Of a stretch of 16,120 nt of DNA, positions 1 through 8,059 are shown piece by piece. Both the position numbers and the translations under genes were made by a program. Origin of the DNA: Parcubacteria group bacterium. Its GTDB lineage: Bacteria > Patescibacteriota > Minisyncoccia > UBA6257. The notes beneath the pieces are model-generated. The model was not told the origin of the DNA and did not search any database. It saw nothing but the letters and a program-made list of their open reading frames with translations. Numbering within the stretch: position 1 is the stretch's first letter; every line of letters begins with the position of its first letter. The stretch spans positions 1 through 16,120 of the forward strand of contig JAAZNP010000036.1 of the NCBI GenBank assembly GCA_012798235.1. The letters are read 5' to 3'.

Positions 1-902
1 ATCATTTGCCGATTAGCCCAAGCATAATTGGCTGCTGCCTGAGAAGCCTGAAACCCTCGTTGCCCCTCTAAAGATTTAAAAGGAACACAGGCAAATTCCC
101 TGTCAGGTATTTTAATATGATATTTATCCATTAACATCATAAATTCTTTAATATAGTCGGTAGCAACTTGATGGCCCAAACCGCGAGAACCCGTATGAAT
201 CATAATCACAATCTGCTCTTTAAACAGACCGAAAATTTTGGCAATTTGTTCATTATAGATGGTGGTAACTTTTTGGATTTCCAAAAAATGATTACCAGAA
301 CCCAAGGTCCCTACTTGGTCTCGACCTCGTTGTTTCGCTAAGAGAGAAACTGCTGTAGCATCAGCATTTTCCAAACAACCTCCAGCTTCACAATTATCTA
401 AATCTTCTTTTCCGCCATAACCTAATTCCACTAATCTCAAAGCGCCTTTTTCTAAAATTTGATCTAATTCTTTCATATCCATTTTGACCCCTCTCCCCTT
501 ACCCAATCCTGATGGCACTGCGCGATAAATTTCTTCAGCCAATTGCGGAATTTTATCTTCAATATCTTTTTCGGAACATTCAGAATACAAAATTTTCATT
601 CCGCAATTAATATCATAACCTTGCATTCCTGGTGAAATAATTCCCTCATTAATATCAATAGCTGCTACTCCGCCAATCGGAGAAGCATAACCTTCATGAA
701 TATCAGGCATTGCTAAACCATAACGCTTTATCCCTTGCAAAGTGCAAACATTTACTAACTGTTCCAAAGATTTATCTTGAAGAATATTTTGCATCAATTT
801 TTCATTAGCAAAAAAACGAGCCGGCACCAGCATATCTGGCCTAAAAGATCGGGGGATTTCCCAAAGATAATCATTAAGTTGAATTAAATTTTCTTTTTTC
901 AT
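1..902 (-). CDS. rtcB: RNA-splicing ligase RtcB (3' end cut by window edge)
   Basis: RtcB joins RNA 2',3'-cyclic phosphate (or 3'-phosphate) ends to 5'-OH ends using GTP and Mn2+, in tRNA splicing or RNA repair. About 300 N-terminal residues are visible of a family length near 480; the remainder lies beyond base 1. Visible motifs are MPDIHEGYASPIGGVAA (about residues 65-81), GYDINCG (95-101, with the Asp and Cys expected to bind Mn2+), the LGSGNHFLE block that supplies a metal-binding His, and TGSRGLGHQ. The start ATG is at 902-900, only 6 bp after the archease stop codon, so the two are almost certainly cotranscribed. There is no recognisable ribosome binding site. The catalytic guanylylated His lies in the part not seen, so integrity of the whole enzyme cannot be judged here. 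Confidence 0.95.
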   Translation of the reverse strand, partial: MKKENLIQLNDYLWEIPRSFRPDMLVPARFFANEKLMQNILQDKSLEQLVNVCTLQGIKRYGLAMPDIHEGYASPIGGVAAIDINEGIISPGMQGYDINCGMKILYSECSEKDIEDKIPQLAEEIYRAVPSGLGKGRGVKMDMKELDQILEKGALRLVELGYGGKEDLDNCEAGGCLENADATAVSLLAKQRGRDQVGTLGSGNHFLEIQKVTTIYNEQIAKIFGLFKEQIVIMIHTGSRGLGHQVATDYIKEFMMLMDKYHIKIPDREFACVPFKSLEGQRGFQASQAAANYAWANRQM

Positions 903-908
903 AAATAT

Positions 909-1322
909 TTAAATATCAAAAAGAATGGTTGCGTGATAATTATTTTCTTGGTCTTGAGTAATTTTTAATCCATGATGTGTGGCTGCTTTAATTTCTTGTT
1001 TTAAAGCATGAATATGATTACCAAAAATTTCTGCCTCAAGATAGGTATCAGTCAGCGTATTAATTGTCAGAGTTTTAAAAACTGCTTTAAAAATATCATT
1101 TTTCGCCAAAACTTCATTTAAAAAATCAACTAATAAAGTATTAAGGTCTAAAGAGTGGATTTTTATTTTATCTTTAATAGCCACTTTTTGAGGAGAATTG
1201 GAGGGATACAGAATAGCGGTCATACCTGATAAAGCCGCTTGAAAAAGCTCTTCTTTCGTTGTGGCCGTTATTTGTAATTTGACATCAGCCGGATGAGATA
1301 GAATTTGATATTTCCAAATCAT
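909..1322 (-). CDS. Archease, activator of RtcB
   Basis: Archease is a small protein that speeds guanylylation and multiple turnover of RtcB. The 137-residue length is normal for the family. The start WKYQILSHPADVKLQI corresponds to the usual H(T/P)AD motif near the N-terminus, whose acidic residue belongs to the metal site. The C-terminal EIKAATHHGLKI matches the family's conserved EIKAxTYHGL segment, and the chain ends in a short acidic tail (LFDI). The gene lies immediately upstream of rtcB, the classical partnership. Only 15 bp separate its start from the rpsT terminator hairpin and I see no convincing promoter there. It is probably expressed by read-through past rpsT, or from a poor -10 box (TAAAAT) that would give an almost leaderless mRNA. 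Confidence 0.9.
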   Translation of the reverse strand: MIWKYQILSHPADVKLQITATTKEELFQAALSGMTAILYPSNSPQKVAIKDKIKIHSLDLNTLLVDFLNEVLAKNDIFKAVFKTLTINTLTDTYLEAEIFGNHIHALKQEIKAATHHGLKITQDQENNYHATILFDI

Positions 1323-1337
1323 TATCTCTATTTTACT

Positions 1338-1365
1338 AAAAAATTCGCCCTCAGGCGAATTTTTT
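1338..1365 (-). terminator. Intrinsic terminator after rpsT
   Basis: A perfect 12-bp stem (1338-1349 with 1354-1365) has a 4-nt loop, a GGCG/CGCC core and A/T-tract shoulders. It begins at the rpsT stop codon. The A- and T-tracts are symmetric, so it could work in both directions. Archease starts 15 bp further on, so some read-through is likely. Confidence 0.85.
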
Positions 1366-1624
1366 ACTTTTTCTTCAATAGTTTGGTTAATTTTGATTTA
1401 TCGCGAGCAGCTTTATTTTTTTTGATCAATTTGTTTTTAGCTGCTTTATCTAATAATTTATATAAAATATTTAAAGTTTTTTGAGCTTCTGGAATATTAG
1501 ATTCGGCTATTAATTTACGATATTGTTTTTCGGTTGTTCTCAAAAGCTCCTTGCGCTTGATATTAATCTGTCTGCGTTGGAGACTTTTTTTTAATGATTT
1601 TTTAGCCGTATTAGTAATAGGCAT
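1364..1624 (-). CDS. rpsT: 30S ribosomal protein S20
   Basis: S20 is a primary-binding 16S rRNA protein of the small subunit that forms a three-helix bundle. The 86-residue product is the usual size, very rich in Lys and Arg, and starts MPITNTAKKSLKKSLQRRQ, matching the family's N-terminal signature (MPnxxSAxKRxRxxxxRRxxN). The C-terminal NKAARDKSKLTKLLKK matches the conserved N(K)AARxKSRLxK motif. It has its own putative promoter in the 69-bp space after holA and a strong terminator right at its stop codon, so it is the one gene here with clearly separate expression signals. The start is the ATG at 1624-1622; a good Shine-Dalgarno sequence is not visible. Confidence 0.96.
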   Translation of the reverse strand: MPITNTAKKSLKKSLQRRQINIKRKELLRTTEKQYRKLIAESNIPEAQKTLNILYKLLDKAAKNKLIKKNKAARDKSKLTKLLKKK

Positions 1625-1654
1625 ATCTACAAATTGTTAATTTATTGATTACTT

Positions 1655-1683
1655 AATTTATCATTTTTAATACGAAAAATCAA
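1655..1683 (-). promoter_or_regulatory. Putative rpsT promoter
   Basis: On the minus strand, TTGATT (1683-1678), a 17-bp spacer, then TAAATT (1660-1655) with an extended TGA just before the -10 box. It sits in the holA-rpsT gap about 30 bp upstream of the rpsT start. Spacing is ideal and the boxes are near consensus. Confidence 0.6.
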
Positions 1684-1693
1684 GTTAAGATAA

Positions 1694-2674
1694 TTAGGAA
1701 GCAGTAAAAACATCTTTTAAATCCAGCATTAAAGTCTTTAAAGCAATTTCTGCGGGCATTAATCCCTTTTTGATGCGCTCGTCACAAAGCAATAAATAGC
1801 GATAAATCTTTTTTAATTCATCCCACGTGAAATATTTTGTCAAAGGATAAATTTTTCTCAAAGAATAAGGCTTTATGTCGGTCCGGCGGCAAATTGCAAT
1901 TTGGGGAAAATTTTGGTTTTCTTTAACTAAAATTAAACTTCTAAATTCAAAGGTGATCATACTTAAGAGATACAATAAGTGATTAAGGGAATTGTCGATA
2001 TTGATTTCTTGCATTAATAATTTAATCGCTGAAGCAATCTGACGCTGCGCTAAATTATCTAAAAACTTAAAAATATTAGTGCTAAAAGGAAGCCAAATAT
2101 TTTCTTCTAAAATACGGGGATCAATTATATTCTTAGGCCCTAATAAAGATAATTTTTTCAAGGCATAGTGGAGCATTCCTGTGTCAGAGCCAAAACTAGC
2201 TATTAATATTTCTGTACTCTCTTTAGTAAGTTTCACGCCGAGACGTCTCGATTCTTCATCCAGCCAAGAAGATAACTCGCGAGACTTTAAAAGAGAAAAT
2301 TGTTTAACATGATGGGCTTGCTTCTCAAACCAATTAACAATGTGTTTATCCTTTATATCTGCTCTTTCATAAATAATTAATAAAATGCTTTTGGATTTAT
2401 TAATATTAGATTCTTCCAATAATTTAAATAAAGGCCCAAGAACATCACTCGAGCTACGGTTTAATAAATTTTTAAAAACAATCACTTTAATCGAAGCGAA
2501 AAGAGTACGTCCTGTAATTAATTCTTTGATTTGCCCAATTTCTAATGCTTCTTGCTGATTGTCATCGAAATCATAAGAAAAATAAAATGGCTTTTGCTTT
2601 TGATAAGAAGCAATCATATTATTTAAATACTCTCCGGAACGAAAATTATCATTACCGTAAATAAGAGCGATCAT
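1694..2674 (-). CDS. holA: DNA polymerase III delta subunit (clamp-loader subunit)
   Basis: The delta subunit opens the beta sliding clamp as part of the DnaX clamp loader. The 326-residue product fits the HolA family: it starts MIALIYGNDNFRSGEYLN, the usual (M)xxYGxDxFR opening of the degenerate AAA+ domain. It continues with a hydrophobic strand ending in FKNLLN, a SILLIIYE(RADIKD) segment where HolA has its degenerate nucleotide-binding core, and a helical C-terminal collar domain (LREILPL-like segment near the end). I chose the ATG at 2674-2672 because it overlaps the mutM stop as ATGA. ATG 2686 is possible, and a TTG at 2695 would add 7 residues without support. HolA is poorly conserved, but length, N-terminus and replication/repair context agree. 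Confidence 0.85.
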   Translation of the reverse strand: MIALIYGNDNFRSGEYLNNMIASYQKQKPFYFSYDFDDNQQEALEIGQIKELITGRTLFASIKVIVFKNLLNRSSSDVLGPLFKLLEESNINKSKSILLIIYERADIKDKHIVNWFEKQAHHVKQFSLLKSRELSSWLDEESRRLGVKLTKESTEILIASFGSDTGMLHYALKKLSLLGPKNIIDPRILEENIWLPFSTNIFKFLDNLAQRQIASAIKLLMQEINIDNSLNHLLYLLSMITFEFRSLILVKENQNFPQIAICRRTDIKPYSLRKIYPLTKYFTWDELKKIYRYLLLCDERIKKGLMPAEIALKTLMLDLKDVFTAS

Positions 2675-3543
2675 AATTTTTGACATTGGGGACAATAAAA
2701 AGTAGAACGTCCTTGAGATTTTATCCTTTTAATTAACGTGCCGCAACGAACGCACGGTTTCCCTTCTCGTTGATAAACTTTTAAAAAACGACTAAAATTG
2801 CCCGGTGTGCCATCTAACTGTCGGTAGGCTTCATCTTGAGCAGAAGTACCACGATATTTAATTGCTTTGTTCAAAATATTTTTAATAGCCAGAAATAAAT
2901 GATGGGTTTCGATTTTAGTCAATTGATTCGCTTTCTTAAAGGGATTAATTTGAGCGGCAAATAAAATTTCACTAGCATAAATATTACCAATTCCGCTCAA
3001 ATGTCTTTGCTCCATTAATACTTTTTTAATTTCGGATTTAGTTTTCTTTAAAATATCCTTTAATGCTTGCTCGGTAAAATCAGACGCTAAGGGATCATGA
3101 CCCAACTCTTGTAAAGATTTTTCTTTGCTAAGCTCATCTTGAGTTAATAACCTCACTTTAGCAAAACGACGACTATCAGATAAAACCAATTGCTGCCCAT
3201 TATTCAAAGAAAAAACCCAATGGATGAAACGATTCTGAGGCTCTAAATAGACTCCCTTTTTTAATGATTGCCATTTTCCTTCTTTCCAAATATACTGCCC
3301 TAATAATAAATGGCCCGTTAATTTCAAATGGATCCACAAAACCAAATTTTTATCTAAAAAAATGAGAATATTTTTGCCTTTTCTCTCAGCCTTGATAATC
3401 TTCTGCCTCTTAATTAAAGCACGAAAATTTTGTAACTGAGTATTGCTTTTAAAATTATCAGTCCAAAAATCATTAATAATTTTGCCTTTAACGGTATTAT
3501 TTAATTCTCTAACAATTGTTTCTACTTCAGGTAGTTCCGGCAT
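2671..3543 (-). CDS. mutM: Formamidopyrimidine-DNA glycosylase (Fpg/MutM)
   Basis: This bifunctional base-excision-repair enzyme removes 8-oxoguanine and formamidopyrimidines and nicks the abasic site by beta,delta-elimination. All key elements are present in 290 residues. The N-terminal PELPEVET contains catalytic Pro2 and Glu3, RKGKNILIF contains Lys57, and the helix-two-turn-helix reads LSGIGNIYASEILF (182-195). A complete C-terminal zinc finger has Cys264, Cys267, Cys284 and Cys287 with the conserved Arg before the third Cys (QGRSTFYC). The gene starts 5 bp after the histidine kinase stop and overlaps holA by ATGA, so it lies inside one transcription unit. It appears fully functional. Confidence 0.97.
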   Translation of the reverse strand: MPELPEVETIVRELNNTVKGKIINDFWTDNFKSNTQLQNFRALIKRQKIIKAERKGKNILIFLDKNLVLWIHLKLTGHLLLGQYIWKEGKWQSLKKGVYLEPQNRFIHWVFSLNNGQQLVLSDSRRFAKVRLLTQDELSKEKSLQELGHDPLASDFTEQALKDILKKTKSEIKKVLMEQRHLSGIGNIYASEILFAAQINPFKKANQLTKIETHHLFLAIKNILNKAIKYRGTSAQDEAYRQLDGTPGNFSRFLKVYQREGKPCVRCGTLIKRIKSQGRSTFYCPQCQKL

Positions 3544-3548
3544 AAGTT

Positions 3549-4868
3549 TTACTGCGGCGGAATATAAGCTGAATCCAAGGGTAAAGTAAAAGTAAAAGTG
3601 GAACCACGGCCAGGTTCTGATTGCGCCATAATTTGGCCACCGTGTTTTTCTACAATATTTTTTGCCAAATATAAGCCCAACCCAATACCACTGGTTTGCT
3701 CCTTTATTACTTGTTCTGCCCTAAAGAATTTGGTAAACAATTTAGGCATATCTTGAGGATCAATTCCTCTTCCTGTATCTTGAACAGTAATACTGATAAA
3801 AGGTCTTTGAGGGATAGAATTAATGCTTACGCGCACTTCACCATTGGGCACATTATATTTAATAGCATTATCTACTAATATTTCTAAGGCCAATTTTATT
3901 CTCATGGGATCCATGACAAAGGGTTCTAATTTAAAATCAGGGCGATAAAATATCAGTTTGATATTATTTTTCTGAGCAGCTGGTTCGAATTTAGTAAGCG
4001 CATCTTCGATTATTTTACTAATATCCGCTGTAGCAAATTGGAAGCCAAATTTTCCTTCCTCTATTTGAGCAGCGCTTAATAAATCCTCTACTGTCTTTAG
4101 GCTTTCATTAATAGCTTTTTGCCCTTGGCTAACAGCCTGCTCTTGTTCTGGGGTTAAGGGTCCAATTTCTTTTTTGGATAATAGTTCAAAAGCCCAAGAT
4201 AAACCTGATAAAGGCGTGCGTAATTGATGAGCAGCTACGGTAATAAAATCTTTTTGTATCTTTTTTAATGCTTCTTCTTGAGTTAAATCATGAATAATTT
4301 TAAGAAAGCCATAAACTTGACCACGCTCATCAATAACCTTTGTGGTTACAATTTCTAAAATTAATTCCCGAGGCACATCGAATCTTACTTTTATTTTTTG
4401 GGGATAAGTATCAGCTGATTTTTCTAAGACGATGGGTGCTAAACTGGGAAATATTAATTTTGTAATCAAGCCGTAACGTTCATCATTGCTCAATTCTGGT
4501 TTTATGATTTTTCCTATTAAATCTTTTTTTGATAAATTAACAAATTTTTCCATCGCTGGATTAACTAAAATGATCTCAAAATCATTATTATAAGAAATAG
4601 CTGGGTCGTTAATACTATAAATCATAGCATTGATTTGATTCCTTTCTAAATCCAAACGGCTACGAGCATCAATCAAATTAATCACAATTATCGCATCAAT
4701 TAACCATAAAATAAATAAAACGCCGCTTAAAACTATGGCTAAAATATTATCAGGCAGCAATAACAGATTAAAAACTATTTGGCTAATAATTAATAGCCCT
4801 AAAAATAAAATCGGTAAAAACTGGGTATCGAAAAAATGTTTTCTTAATTTCCTAAAAAAAGTTGCCAT
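3549..4868 (-). CDS. Membrane PAS-domain sensor histidine kinase (orphan)
   Basis: This 439-residue kinase has two N-terminal membrane segments (about 16-38 and 42-65) joined by a very short LLPDN-type turn, so it has almost no extracellular sensor. A PAS domain (about 75-195) with a PAC-like C-terminal part (GFLKIIHDLTQEE) probably senses an internal cue. Next come the HisKA dimerisation helix with the phospho-acceptor His214 in AAHQLRTPLSG, and an HATPase_c domain: N box LVDNAIKYN (331-339), G1 box DTGRGID (364-370) and G2 box GIGLGLYLAKNIVEKHGG (394-411). All residues needed for autophosphorylation are seen. No response regulator is encoded in the window. It lies 9 bp after polA and 5 bp before mutM, an unexpected place in a repair operon. 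The substrate regulator is unknown. Confidence 0.93.
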   Translation of the reverse strand: MATFFRKLRKHFFDTQFLPILFLGLLIISQIVFNLLLLPDNILAIVLSGVLFILWLIDAIIVINLIDARSRLDLERNQINAMIYSINDPAISYNNDFEIILVNPAMEKFVNLSKKDLIGKIIKPELSNDERYGLITKLIFPSLAPIVLEKSADTYPQKIKVRFDVPRELILEIVTTKVIDERGQVYGFLKIIHDLTQEEALKKIQKDFITVAAHQLRTPLSGLSWAFELLSKKEIGPLTPEQEQAVSQGQKAINESLKTVEDLLSAAQIEEGKFGFQFATADISKIIEDALTKFEPAAQKNNIKLIFYRPDFKLEPFVMDPMRIKLALEILVDNAIKYNVPNGEVRVSINSIPQRPFISITVQDTGRGIDPQDMPKLFTKFFRAEQVIKEQTSGIGLGLYLAKNIVEKHGGQIMAQSEPGRGSTFTFTLPLDSAYIPPQ

Positions 4869-4877
4869 AAAATTAAT

Positions 4878-7487
4878 TTATAATTGACCCCAATTAGTTC
4901 CTATTTTAACTTCAGCTTTTAAGGGGACATCCAGTTTAACCACCTGCTCCATTATTTCTTTTAATTTGGGGCTTACTTCTTTTATTATCTCAGATTTGGC
5001 CTCTAAAATCAATTCATCGTGAATTTGCAAAATGAGTTTTAATTCATCTTCTAAATGCTCTTTTTTAATAAATTCATTAATTTGAATCATGGCTAATTTA
5101 ATAATATCAGCAGCTAAGCCCTGAATAGGCATATTCACAGCCGCTCTTTCTTCTTGCCTGCCTAATTGCCCCAAAGATCCAATCAGGGGCAAAAAACGCT
5201 TGCGACCAAAAATAGTTTCCGCATAACCTAATTCCTTGGCTTGTGCTAAGGAGTATTCTAAATATCTTTTTAATCCTTCGAAATCATGGAAATATTCTTC
5301 TTTAAATTTTTTAGCTTCTTTGAGCTCAATATTTGCAGCGGCGCTAATAGCTTTCTCGCCCATACCATAAATAATGCCAAAATTTAGGATTTTAGCTAGT
5401 TGCCTCATTTGAGACGTAACTTGGTCCTCACTCACATTATTAATATAACTCGCGGTTATTGTATGAATATCCTTATCTTGCTTAAAAGCCTCGATTAGCT
5501 TTGGATCTAAAGAAAGATGGGCAGCTATTCTCAATTCAATTTGAGAATAATCTAAAGAAATTAGACAAAACCCCCGCGGAGCTTCAAAAGCCTCGCGAAT
5601 TTTTTGTCCCCACGCTCCTTTATTAGGAATATTTTGTAAATTAGGTTCTTCTGATGATAAACGGCCAGTAGCTGTTCCAGTTTGTTTCCAAATAGTATGA
5701 ATTCTTTGCGTTACCGGATTAATAAAAGTAGGTAGTGGTTCTAAAAACGATGTTTGTGCTTTAATTAAACCTCGGTAATCAATAATTAAAGGAATGATCG
5801 GATGCAAATTTTTAATTTTTTCTAATTCATCAATATCTGTAGACATTTTGCCCGAACGTGTTTTTTTAAATCCCGAGGGCTTGATCTTTAAATCTTCAAA
5901 GAGAATCTTGCCTAATTGTTGGTAAGAATTAATATTAAATTCCTTTTGAGCTAAATGATAAATTTGAGTTTCTAAATTTTTTATCTCTCGCTTTATTTCT
6001 TGCAGTAAAGAACTTAATATCTCTTGATTAACATAGATACCGTTAATTTCCATTCTGGCTAATACTCTAATTAATGGCTGCTCAATTTTCAACCAAACAT
6101 TATCTAATCCCAAGCCAGAAGCCTTGTTTTTAATTTCTGTAGCCAAGGGCAAAAATTCATCTAAATTATCCTCTATTTCCGGTGAGGTTTCGTGCTTTAG
6201 AAAAAACTTAATTAAACTATCTAATTGGTAGTTTTTTCTATTAGCATCGATTAACCAGGCCAAAATTTCCAAATCAATAAATTGAAGGTTGACCCAATTA
6301 GGTATTTCCTCGATAACGGCTTTAGCTCCCCAGGTATAAATAGTTTGTTCCGGAGAAAATAACTTTAAGAGGGAGATTTGATTGATAAGAAATGACGGCA
6401 CAACAAAAATTTCTGATTCCGGAAAAATAAAATACAATTTTTTAATTTTTCTTTCGCCAAATTTATTGCCTTCATAATCTAAATAGACGCCACAAATAGC
6501 ATTGTTTTTAATTTTTTCTTCTAATAATTGAAAATTTTTATCTTTAACTAAAGGAGCGGTAATTTCTCTTTTTTGATATTGAGGACGCTGACTAATTTTA
6601 GATTGGGCTGGAGTGAATAACCGATTAATCAGGCTCTGAAAACCTAATTTTTTAAAGAGAGGCGATATTTTTTCAGCTACTGGCGGCTTAAAAACGCTAC
6701 TTTCTAATTGAAAATCTAAATCCACATCAGTATCAATTTTTACTAAATGCTGGCTAAGATAAGCTTCTTTTTTGTAAGTCAATAACTTTTCTTTTAATTT
6801 AGGATTTATCTTCGCTGCTTTTAAATCTTGCTTTTCTAAAGATTGGTACAAATTATCTAAACTACCAAATTCTTGAATGAGCTTCAAAGCTGTTTTTTCG
6901 CCAATCCCGGGCACGCCACTAATATTATCCGAGGGATCGCCTTTTAATGCTTTCAAGTCAATTAATTGCTCTGGCAATAAATTATATTTTTCTTTAATTG
7001 CTTTTAAATCATATATAATGCTATCTTGAACCCCTTTGCGCAAAGTATAAACTTTTGTTTTCTCATTAATTAACTGCAAAGTGTCTAAATCACCTGTCAA
7101 AATAATAATTTCTAAATCTTGCTCTTTAAATTTATTAACTAACGTACCAATAATATCATCTGCTTCATAACCTTCTTTGGCCAGGAGAGGTATTTCCCAA
7201 GCCGTTAAAATATCTTTTAACATCCGCACTTGGTCATAAAAATTATCTGGCGCTTTTATTCTTTTGGCTTTGTAATCGTGGTATTCTTCATGGCGAAAAG
7301 TCGGTTTCGCTAAATCAAAAGTTGCTACCAAATAATCGGGTTTTAAATCATTAATCATTTTTAAAAATACGAGCATAAAACCATATACTCCATTTACTAA
7401 AACACCTTCGGAAGACATTAAAGGCGGTAAAGCATGATAAGCGCGGTGAGCCAAAGCATAGCTATCGATAATAACCAATCTTTTCAT
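4878..7487 (-). CDS. polA: DNA polymerase I (proofreading site apparently degenerate)
   Basis: PolA fills gaps and removes RNA primers. The 869-residue chain has a complete 5' nuclease domain (1-290): IIDSYALAHRAYHA, TFDLAKPTFRHE, YEADDIIG, TGDLDTLQL, GDPSDNISGVPGIGEKTA. The polymerase domain (about 470-869) has motif A SLDYSQIELR (Asp646), motif B RQLAKILNFGIIYG (Arg695, Lys699, Phe703, Tyr707) and motif C QIHDELI (His823, Asp824). Phe703 is at the O-helix position where Phe disfavours dideoxynucleotides and Taq carries Tyr. The middle domain (about 310-460) keeps a possible exo I DxE (Asp337-Glu339), but exo II (WGAKAVIEE, where GxNxxxD is expected) and exo III lack their acidic residues. 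3'-5' exonuclease activity is thus probably lost, as in several other bacterial PolA proteins. Its ATG overlaps the tsaE stop (ATGA). Confidence 0.97.
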   Translation of the reverse strand: MKRLVIIDSYALAHRAYHALPPLMSSEGVLVNGVYGFMLVFLKMINDLKPDYLVATFDLAKPTFRHEEYHDYKAKRIKAPDNFYDQVRMLKDILTAWEIPLLAKEGYEADDIIGTLVNKFKEQDLEIIILTGDLDTLQLINEKTKVYTLRKGVQDSIIYDLKAIKEKYNLLPEQLIDLKALKGDPSDNISGVPGIGEKTALKLIQEFGSLDNLYQSLEKQDLKAAKINPKLKEKLLTYKKEAYLSQHLVKIDTDVDLDFQLESSVFKPPVAEKISPLFKKLGFQSLINRLFTPAQSKISQRPQYQKREITAPLVKDKNFQLLEEKIKNNAICGVYLDYEGNKFGERKIKKLYFIFPESEIFVVPSFLINQISLLKLFSPEQTIYTWGAKAVIEEIPNWVNLQFIDLEILAWLIDANRKNYQLDSLIKFFLKHETSPEIEDNLDEFLPLATEIKNKASGLGLDNVWLKIEQPLIRVLARMEINGIYVNQEILSSLLQEIKREIKNLETQIYHLAQKEFNINSYQQLGKILFEDLKIKPSGFKKTRSGKMSTDIDELEKIKNLHPIIPLIIDYRGLIKAQTSFLEPLPTFINPVTQRIHTIWKQTGTATGRLSSEEPNLQNIPNKGAWGQKIREAFEAPRGFCLISLDYSQIELRIAAHLSLDPKLIEAFKQDKDIHTITASYINNVSEDQVTSQMRQLAKILNFGIIYGMGEKAISAAANIELKEAKKFKEEYFHDFEGLKRYLEYSLAQAKELGYAETIFGRKRFLPLIGSLGQLGRQEERAAVNMPIQGLAADIIKLAMIQINEFIKKEHLEDELKLILQIHDELILEAKSEIIKEVSPKLKEIMEQVVKLDVPLKAEVKIGTNWGQL

Positions 7488-7957
7488 AAAGAAATAGTTA
7501 ATTTTCTTTTATTTTTACCAATGATTTGAAAATTAATTTTTAAATGATTCTTGGGTAAGGCTTTTTTGATTTTATCGCCCCATTCCACAAAAACTAAATT
7601 CCGGTTATCATTAATAATATCCGAAAAACCTAATTCTTTAAGCTCACTAGTCTTCTTTAAGCGATAACAATCCAAATGCCATAAATATTTAAAAACAGGG
7701 TGAGTTAAATTAAAGCGCTTCATAATAACAAAAGTAGGGCTAAAAACCCTAGTCTTTAATTTAACTGCTTTAGCCACTCCTTTCAAAAACTCAGTTTTGC
7801 CACTTCCTAAATTACCCTCTAAAGAAACCAGTAAAGCTTTTTTAGATACTTTGCCCTTTTTTTGCAGAATGGTCTTAATAAAAAAAGCAGCTATTTTTTG
7901 AGTTTCTTCCGGACTTTCACTGAAAATTTTGATTTGCATCATTTCACATTTTATCAT
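7484..7957 (-). CDS. tsaE: tRNA threonylcarbamoyladenosine biosynthesis ATPase TsaE (YjeE)
   Basis: TsaE is the small P-loop ATPase that works with TsaB, TsaC and TsaD to make t6A at position 37 of ANN-decoding tRNAs. The product is 157 residues, typical of the family. Seen are SPEETQKIA near the N-terminus, Walker A LEGNLGSGKTEF (Lys54, Thr55), SPTFVIMKRF (the switch-like SPTF motif), LWHLDCYRLKKTSELKELGFSD (the HxDxYR motif) and VFVEWGDKI. The first ATG is at 7957; the tandem ATGs at 7942 and 7939 are also possible, and the second gives MQIKIFSESPEET, close to many family members. No Shine-Dalgarno is visible. It heads the tsaE-polA-kinase-mutM-holA run and shares an ATGA overlap with polA. 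Confidence 0.93.
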   Translation of the reverse strand: MIKCEMMQIKIFSESPEETQKIAAFFIKTILQKKGKVSKKALLVSLEGNLGSGKTEFLKGVAKAVKLKTRVFSPTFVIMKRFNLTHPVFKYLWHLDCYRLKKTSELKELGFSDIINDNRNLVFVEWGDKIKKALPKNHLKINFQIIGKNKRKLTISL

Positions 7958-7987
7958 AAGGCCGCTCTTCTTTTCAAACTTCTAAAG

Positions 7988-7996
7988 TGTTATAAT
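7988..7996 (+). promoter_or_regulatory. Putative extended -10 promoter of the tandem pilus ATPase
   Basis: TGTTATAAT on the plus strand is a perfect extended -10 (TGn plus TATAAT), with the ATG 64 bp downstream. No good -35 is visible, which is tolerable for an extended -10 promoter. The TATAATATATAATA core is nearly symmetric and serves both directions. The leader carries two near-copies of TTTGAGATTT (about 8024-8050) of unknown role. Confidence 0.5.
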
Positions 7997-8016
7997 ATAT
8001 AATAATCCAATTTCAA
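7989..8016 (-). promoter_or_regulatory. Putative promoter of the tsaE-polA operon
   Basis: Minus strand: TTGAAA (8016-8011), a 16-bp spacer, TATAAC (7994-7989), giving a predicted start around 7982, about 25 nt before the first tsaE ATG. It overlaps the -10 box of the divergent pilus-ATPase promoter. Confidence 0.5.
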
Positions 8017-8059
8017 GTCTCAGTTTTGAGATTTGAACTTTGAGATTTTAGTTTTTATT

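Noticed and set aside
2675..2695. Longer HolA start at a TTG (2695) or ATG (2686)
   Set aside because: The ATG at 2674 gives the typical family N-terminus and an ATGA overlap with mutM. The TTG extension has no support.
8033..8059. TTG start nine codons upstream for the pilus ATPase
   Set aside because: Those codons fall in the AT-rich leader with repeated TTTGAGATTT, and the ATG at 8060 starts a normal hydrophilic N-terminus.
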